Assembly (NCBI GenBank): GCA_041651995.1
Contig: JBAZID010000013.1
Location: 15,868-79,867, forward strand
Reading direction: 5' to 3'
Source: Sulfuricella sp.
GTDB taxonomy: Bacteria; Pseudomonadota; Gammaproteobacteria; Burkholderiales; Sulfuricellaceae
Length of the DNA stretch: 64,000 bases
A program made the translations under genes and the position numbers. This document shows positions 59,814 to 64,000 of the stretch, piece after piece. Every line of letters starts with the position of its first letter. Position 1 is the stretch's first letter. The notes beneath the pieces are model-generated. The model saw nothing but the letters and a program-made list of their open reading frames with translations. It ran no database searches and was not told the origin of the DNA.

Positions 59814-60653
59814 ATGAAACTCTGCGGTTTTGAAGCGGGCCTGCAGCAGCCGCTATTTTTGATTGCCGGGCCTTGTGTTATCGAATCCGAGCAGATGGCG
59901 CTGGATACAGCCGGTCTACTGAAAGAAATCTGTAACCAGGTAGGTATAAACTTTATTTACAAGTCTTCCTATGACAAGGCCAACCGTAGTTCCGGAAAAT
60001 CATTCCGCGGCTTTGGCATGGATGAAGGTTTGCGCATTCTGGCTGAAGTAAAGCGCCAGATCGGCGTGCCGGTGCTGACCGATGTGCACACCGAAGAAGA
60101 AATCCCGGTGGTGGCGGCGGTGGTGGACGTGCTGCAAACCCCTGCCTTCCTGTGCCGTCAGACAGACTTCATCCACGCAGTGGCAAGCTGTGGCAAGCCG
60201 GTGAACATCAAGAAGGGCCAGTTTCTTGCTCCCTGGGACATGAAAAACGTGGTCGAAAAGGCGCGCGAAGCCAATGGCGGCCAGGATAACATCATGGTCT
60301 GCGAGCGTGGCGTGTCCTTCGGCTACAACAACCTGGTTTCCGACATGCGTTCGCTGGCGGTGATGCGCGATACAAATTGCCCCGTCATATTCGACGCCAC
60401 CCACTCGGTGCAGTTGCCGGGTGGGCAAGGGGACAAGAGCGGCGGTCAGCGTGAATTCGTGCCAGTGCTGGCACGCGCAGCGGTGGCCAGCGGCATCGCC
60501 GGGATTTTCATGGAAACCCATCCCGACCCGGCAAAAGCCCTGTCAGACGGCCCCAATGCATGGCCTCTGGGAAAAATTCGAGAATTGCTGAGTACCCTCA
60601 AGCAGCTAGATGAACTGGTGAAGCAGCAAGGCTTTGCCGAAATGAAATTGTGA
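59814..60653 (+). CDS. kdsA: 3-deoxy-8-phosphooctulonate (KDO-8-P) synthase
   Basis: A 279-residue TIM-barrel enzyme joining phosphoenolpyruvate and arabinose 5-phosphate for lipopolysaccharide core synthesis. It shows LIAGPCVIESEQMALDTA, YKSSYDKANRSSGKSFRG, VKKGQFLAPWDM-type loop (NIKKGQFLAPWDMKNVV), FDATHSVQLPGG and METHPDPAKALSDGPNAWPL. The Asn in the ANRSS loop is typical of the metal-independent class. It starts two bases after pyrG and shows the cell is Gram-negative with LPS. Confidence 0.97.
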   Translation: MKLCGFEAGLQQPLFLIAGPCVIESEQMALDTAGLLKEICNQVGINFIYKSSYDKANRSSGKSFRGFGMDEGLRILAEVKRQIGVPVLTDVHTEEEIPVVAAVVDVLQTPAFLCRQTDFIHAVASCGKPVNIKKGQFLAPWDMKNVVEKAREANGGQDNIMVCERGVSFGYNNLVSDMRSLAVMRDTNCPVIFDATHSVQLPGGQGDKSGGQREFVPVLARAAVASGIAGIFMETHPDPAKALSDGPNAWPLGKIRELLSTLKQLDELVKQQGFAEMKL

Positions 60654-60681
60654 TAGATAACCGAGAAATCAAGGAAATATG

Positions 60682-61968
60682 ATGAGTGCAATTGTTGATG
60701 TGATCGCCCGCGAAATCCTGGACTCCCGTGGCAACCCCACGGTAGAGGCTGATGTACTGCTTGAATCCGGCGTGATTGGCCGTGCCGCCGTGCCTTCTGG
60801 CGCCTCTACCGGCACCAAGGAAGCGGTGGAGCTGCGCGATGGCGACAAGGCGCGCTACCTGGGCAAGGGCGTGCTGCAGGCAGTCGAAAACGTGAACACC
60901 GAAATCTGCGAAGCCATCATCGGCCTGGATGCCGAGGAGCAAAGTTTCATCGACAAGATGCTGATCGAACTGGACGGCACCGACAACAAGGGCCGCCTCG
61001 GCGCCAACGCCATTTTGGCGGTCTCGCTGGCAGTCGCCAAGGCTGCTGCCGAGCAGTCCGGCTTGCCCTTGTATCGCTACCTCGGCGGCTCCGGACCGAT
61101 GCAACTGCCGGTACCGATGATGAACATCATCAACGGCGGCGCGCATGCCACCGGCGGTTCGGATATCCAGGAATTCATGATTATTCCCCTGGGCGCACAA
61201 AGTTTCCGTGAAGCGCTGCGCTGCGGTGCAGAGATTTTTCATCATCTGCAAAAAATCCTTCATTCCAAAGGGTATGCCACCACCGTGGGCGATGAAGGCG
61301 GTTTTGCGCCGGCACTGGGCTCCAACGAGGGCGCGCTGCAGGTGATCGTGGAGGCGATCGAGGCCGCCGGTTACCTGCCGGGTGCCGACGTGGCCATCGG
61401 TCTGGACTGCGCCGCTTCCGAGTTCTACAAGGATGGCCAGTATCATCTGAAGGCGGATGGACTAACGCTTAGTTCTGCACAGATCATCGACCTGTACGCG
61501 ACCTGGGTGGACAAATATCCCATCATCAGCATCGAAGACGGCATGAGCGAATTCGACTGGGATGGCTGGAAGCTGCTCACCGATCGCCTCGGCAAATCGA
61601 TCCAACTGGTCGGCGATGATCTCTTCGTGACCAACACCAAGATCCTGCGCGAAGGCATCCAGAAAGGCGTGTGCAACTCCATTCTGATCAAGGTGAACCA
61701 GATCGGCACCCTGAGCGAAACCTTCGCCGCGGTCGAGATGGCCAAACGCGCCGGCTACACCGCCGTGATTTCACATCGCTCGGGTGAGACTGAAGACACC
61801 ACCATTGCGGATATCGCCGTGGCCACCAACGCCCTGCAGATCAAGACCGGCTCCCTCAGCCGTTCCGATCGAGTTTCCAAGTACAACCAGTTGCTGCGCA
61901 TCGAGGAAGAGCTGGGCGACGGCGCCAGCTACGCCGGGCGCGATGCCTTTTACCAGCTTAACCGCTGA
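60682..61968 (+). CDS. eno: Enolase
   Basis: A 428-residue glycolytic enzyme converting 2-phosphoglycerate to phosphoenolpyruvate. It shows IVDVIAREILDSRGNPTVE, GASTGTKEAVELRD, metal ligands in IGLDCAAS, SIEDGMSEFDWDGW and LVGDDLFVTN, the catalytic Lys in NSILIKVNQIGTL, and SHRSGETEDTTIADIAV. Two adjacent ATGs are possible; the second has better spacing from AAGGA. It lies between kdsA and ftsB, read together with pyrG. Confidence 0.97.
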   Translation: MSAIVDVIAREILDSRGNPTVEADVLLESGVIGRAAVPSGASTGTKEAVELRDGDKARYLGKGVLQAVENVNTEICEAIIGLDAEEQSFIDKMLIELDGTDNKGRLGANAILAVSLAVAKAAAEQSGLPLYRYLGGSGPMQLPVPMMNIINGGAHATGGSDIQEFMIIPLGAQSFREALRCGAEIFHHLQKILHSKGYATTVGDEGGFAPALGSNEGALQVIVEAIEAAGYLPGADVAIGLDCAASEFYKDGQYHLKADGLTLSSAQIIDLYATWVDKYPIISIEDGMSEFDWDGWKLLTDRLGKSIQLVGDDLFVTNTKILREGIQKGVCNSILIKVNQIGTLSETFAAVEMAKRAGYTAVISHRSGETEDTTIADIAVATNALQIKTGSLSRSDRVSKYNQLLRIEEELGDGASYAGRDAFYQLNR

Positions 61969-61993
61969 GCCGGGCTGATTTAACCCCCCTTCC

Positions 61994-62353
61994 ATGCGCT
62001 GGTTAACACTGCTTCTGGTGCTTGTCGTCATTGCATTGCAGTATCCGCTATGGCTTGGAAAGGGGGGCTGGTTGCGCGTATGGGAAGTGGATCAGAAAAT
62101 TGCCGCGCAGAAACAGGTCAATCAAGGCCTGAAAGCGCGCAACGCCTCGCTCGATGCCGAGGTACGCGACCTGAAGCAGGGTTATGGCGCAATCGAGGAA
62201 AGGGCACGCAGCGAACTGGGGATGATCAAGCAGGATGAGGTATTTTTCCAGGTGCTGGAAAATGAACGCCCGCTACCCCCTCCCTCCAGTGGCGCCAAAC
62301 CGGCTGTGCCCCAGCCCGCCGGCAAACCAGCAGTTGCTTCCGCTAAACACTGA
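61994..62353 (+). CDS. ftsB: Cell division protein FtsB
   Basis: A 119-residue bitopic membrane protein. A single N-terminal helix (LTLLLVLVVIALQYPLWLG) is followed by a periplasmic coiled coil (about residues 30-62: VDQKIAAQKQVNQGLKARN, LDAEVRDLKQG) and the conserved IEERARSELGMIKQDEVFFQ. It joins FtsL and FtsQ in the divisome. The tail is Pro/Ala-rich and longer than in E. coli. It follows eno by 25 bases, the usual arrangement. Confidence 0.93.
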   Translation: MRWLTLLLVLVVIALQYPLWLGKGGWLRVWEVDQKIAAQKQVNQGLKARNASLDAEVRDLKQGYGAIEERARSELGMIKQDEVFFQVLENERPLPPPSSGAKPAVPQPAGKPAVASAKH

Positions 62354-62362
62354 CGCAAGCGC

Positions 62363-62824
62363 TCAGTTTTTCCCGCAGCATTTCTTGAATTTAAGCCCGC
62401 TGCCGCAAGGGCAGGGGTCATTGCGGCCTGACTTGGATTTTTTGTACGGGCGGGGAAATGTGCCGTCCATGTAAAGCCACTTGCCCTCAACTTTCTGAAA
62501 GCGGCTGATCTCGTGCAGCGCAGCCTCGCCGCCCTGATGGCGGTAGCGTGCAACGAACTCGACCGTGCCTTCGCTATCGTCCGCGCCCCCCGCCTGGGTC
62601 GCCCGAATTTCCAGACCCAGCCAATCCATGTCGGGCGTGGGCGGGCCGTTGTCCTGCGCATGCTGGGTACGATTCAAATAATCCCAATCCCTCTCGGCAA
62701 AAGCACTGTAGCGCGAGCGCATCAAGACTTCTGCCGTGGGCGCAGACGCTGTACCTCTCAGATAGGGAGCGCAGCAATTCTCAAAAATCAGCCCGGATCC
62801 GCATGGGCAGGCTTTGCTCGTCAC
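62363..62824 (-). CDS. YchJ-like protein with two SEC-C motifs
   Basis: A 153-residue soluble protein. It opens with CPCGSGLIFENCCAPYL and ends with NDPCPCGSGLKFKKCCGKN, both SEC-C zinc motifs as at the end of SecA. Between them is the NTF2-like YchJ domain with LMRSRYSAFAERDWDYL and VEFVARYR. The family function is unknown. It converges on ftsB, with the stop codons nine bases apart. Confidence 0.88.
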   Translation of the reverse strand: MTSKACPCGSGLIFENCCAPYLRGTASAPTAEVLMRSRYSAFAERDWDYLNRTQHAQDNGPPTPDMDWLGLEIRATQAGGADDSEGTVEFVARYRHQGGEAALHEISRFQKVEGKWLYMDGTFPRPYKKSKSGRNDPCPCGSGLKFKKCCGKN

Positions 62825-62947
62825 GTTCCCTCTTTCTCGTCTCTCTCACCGAGGAAGCGCCCGCAAGAGGTGTCCCCGCCAGGATTGGCGAGAAAGCCGC
62901 TCAATCCGGCGAGAAGAGGGATGATGTATCGCTTCGCGAATTCCACT

Positions 62948-63295
62948 CTAGCAGTGCTGCTCAATGAATTCGCGCACCCAGTGCTCGGGCTTTGCACTGG
63001 CGAAGCGGCCCACTTCCACGCCATTGACGAACATCAGCACGGTGGGAAAGCCGCGCAAGCCATAACGGCCCGCAAGTTTCATGTTGTCACCTTCATCAAC
63101 TTCCACCTTGGCGAGCGTGAATTTTCCCGCATAGGCCTTTACCACGCGGTCCAGCACCGGCGAAAGCGCCAGGCAGGGCGGGCACCAGTCGGCCCAGAAA
63201 TCCACCAGCACAGGCAGTGTTTTTGAGGCTTCAATCACACGTTGTTCGAAGTCGTGGAGGTCGACATCAATAATCAGGGAAAGGTTATGGCTCAT
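62948..63295 (-). CDS. Thioredoxin family protein
   Basis: A 115-residue protein of thioredoxin fold: LVDFWADWCPPCLALSPVLD carries the active site WCPPC (Pro-Pro in place of Gly-Pro), the buried Asp is in FWAD and the cis-Pro loop in LRGFPTVLMF. The WCPPC variant is found in CcmG/TlpA-type and some thioredoxin-like proteins and should shift redox potential. No signal peptide, so cytoplasmic. It stands before the YchJ-like gene with a 123-base gap that holds no other gene. Confidence 0.88.
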   Translation of the reverse strand: MSHNLSLIIDVDLHDFEQRVIEASKTLPVLVDFWADWCPPCLALSPVLDRVVKAYAGKFTLAKVEVDEGDNMKLAGRYGLRGFPTVLMFVNGVEVGRFASAKPEHWVREFIEQHC

Positions 63296-63380
63296 CGTTG
63301 AAAGCTAAGGTTGATCAGGGATGTGAATTCTAGCCGAAATCGCCAGCTCGTGCAGACTCGCGCTGCATCTGCATGAACGG

Positions 63381-64000
63381 GGGTGTCCGGAATTTTGTGT
63401 AAACGGGATTTCGTTTAACGTTGTGGCATCCGGTCATCGAACTGGATAGTAAACCGGTTTAGCGCAGCTTTCCAATCCCGGATCGGCATGGTCCACTTTT
63501 GGCTGATGTTTTGCAGGGCCAGGTAGAACAGCTTCAGCAACGCCTCGTCGCTCGGGAATGATCCCCGGTTCTTGGTAATCTTGCGCAGACTCATGTTTAC
63601 CGACTCGATGGCGTTGGTGGTGTAAATCACCTTCCTGATTTCCGGCGGGTAGTCGAAGAACGGGATGATGCGCTCCCAGTTGCGCCGCCAGGACAGGACA
63701 ATCGAAGGGTAGGCCTCTCCCCATTTCTCCTCGAACTCAGCCAGCTTGGCTTCTGCTTCCTCGACGGTTGCAGCCGAGTAGATGGTCCGCAGATCAGCAG
63801 CAACGGCCTTGCGCAGTTTCCAGCTGACGTAGTTCAGGCTGTAACGCACCAGATGGACGATGCACAACTGAACGGCAGTCTTCGGGAATACCGCCTCGAT
63901 AGCTTCCGGGAAGCCTTTCAGTCCATCGACGCAGGCGATGAAGATATCCTGCACACCACGGTTCTTGAGTTCGGTCACGACTTGCAGCCAGAATTTGGCG
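63381..64000 (-). mobile_element. IS256-family insertion sequence, right part (truncated by the window)
   Basis: The element begins inward with GGGTGTCCGGAATTTTGTGT at 63381, a typical terminal inverted repeat of IS256 relatives, and contains the C-terminal part of the transposase. The other end and target duplication are outside the window. Confidence 0.8.
63415..64000 (-). CDS. IS256 family transposase, C-terminal part
   Basis: About 195 C-terminal codons, open to the window edge (KFWLQVVTELKNRG continues upstream). The mutator-type transposase pattern is visible: IFIACVDGLKGFPEAIEAVF with the second catalytic Asp, CIVHLVRYSLNYV, and the later YTTNAIESVNMSLRKITKNR with the catalytic Glu. 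The frame is intact and the stop lies 32 bases inside the terminal repeat, so this copy may be active. The first catalytic Asp is outside the window. Confidence 0.92.
   Translation of the reverse strand, partial: AKFWLQVVTELKNRGVQDIFIACVDGLKGFPEAIEAVFPKTAVQLCIVHLVRYSLNYVSWKLRKAVAADLRTIYSAATVEEAEAKLAEFEEKWGEAYPSIVLSWRRNWERIIPFFDYPPEIRKVIYTTNAIESVNMSLRKITKNRGSFPSDEALLKLFYLALQNISQKWTMPIRDWKAALNRFTIQFDDRMPQR

Overview
The window looks like part of the chromosome of a Gram-negative betaproteobacterial sulfur lithotroph, probably near Sulfuricella or related Nitrosomonadales. That placement is an inference from gene content: sat-aprB-aprA for sulfite oxidation, an exosortase/PEP-CTERM system, a cyanophycin synthetase pair, KdsA for LPS, and generally GC-rich third codon positions. 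The genes are densely packed and almost all are intact. One IS256-type element runs off the right edge.

Layout. 1-3.1 kb: end of a nitronate monooxygenase-like gene, DUF2288, a COG2509-type flavoprotein and a DUF4197 protein. 3.1-10.8 kb: cyanophycin locus, with DUF1854 and a zinc-ribbon ABC exporter diverging from a degenerate CphA-like protein and a full CphA. 10.8-18.8 kb: five co-directional envelope genes (ThiF-like, LolA-like, outer-membrane barrel, MMPL/RND exporter, VanZ-like protein with three VanZ-type units). 18.8-25.5 kb: a PEP-CTERM protein behind a sigma-54 promoter, two exosortase-associated acyltransferases, a methyltransferase and the TPR lipoprotein PrsT. 25.7-28.5 kb: dnaX-ybaB-recR. 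28.6-43.7 kb: nitrate assimilation, comprising a NasT-like ANTAR regulator, nrtA, a globin, nrtB, nrtC, nasA, nirB, nirD and, on the other strand, hflX, a PP2C/kinase fusion and narK. 43.8-48.2 kb: ykgJ-norQ-norD-fliL-like operon. 48.4-52.2 kb: sat-aprB-aprA. 52.5-55.6 kb: a cyclic-nucleotide-gated-type MscS channel, then crcB-DUF190-TSUP. 55.8-62.4 kb: sucCD and pyrG-kdsA-eno-ftsB. 62.4-64 kb: YchJ-like protein, thioredoxin and the IS256 transposase.

Regulation. Four sites match the sigma-54 GG-N10-GC core: before the PEP-CTERM gene, nrtA, nirB and narK. The nrtA leader carries two 6-7 bp hairpins whose hexaloops have A at position 1 and G at position 4, followed by a strong intrinsic terminator. 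This is the signature of an ANTAR-controlled antitermination leader, and the ANTAR protein is encoded immediately upstream. Nitrate uptake and reduction to ammonium, plus nitrogen storage as cyanophycin, therefore form one theme of the window. Sulfur energy metabolism and the exosortase-linked extracellular surface form the other two.

Intergenic spaces hold several families of inverted-repeat elements (CTCACCC heptads, CACGGAG palindromes, a GTAGGTCGGG double hairpin and a 21-bp stem). Some lie inside operons, touching start or stop codons. No tRNA, rRNA or CRISPR array was recognised. All calls rest on reading the sequence; no database search was run.
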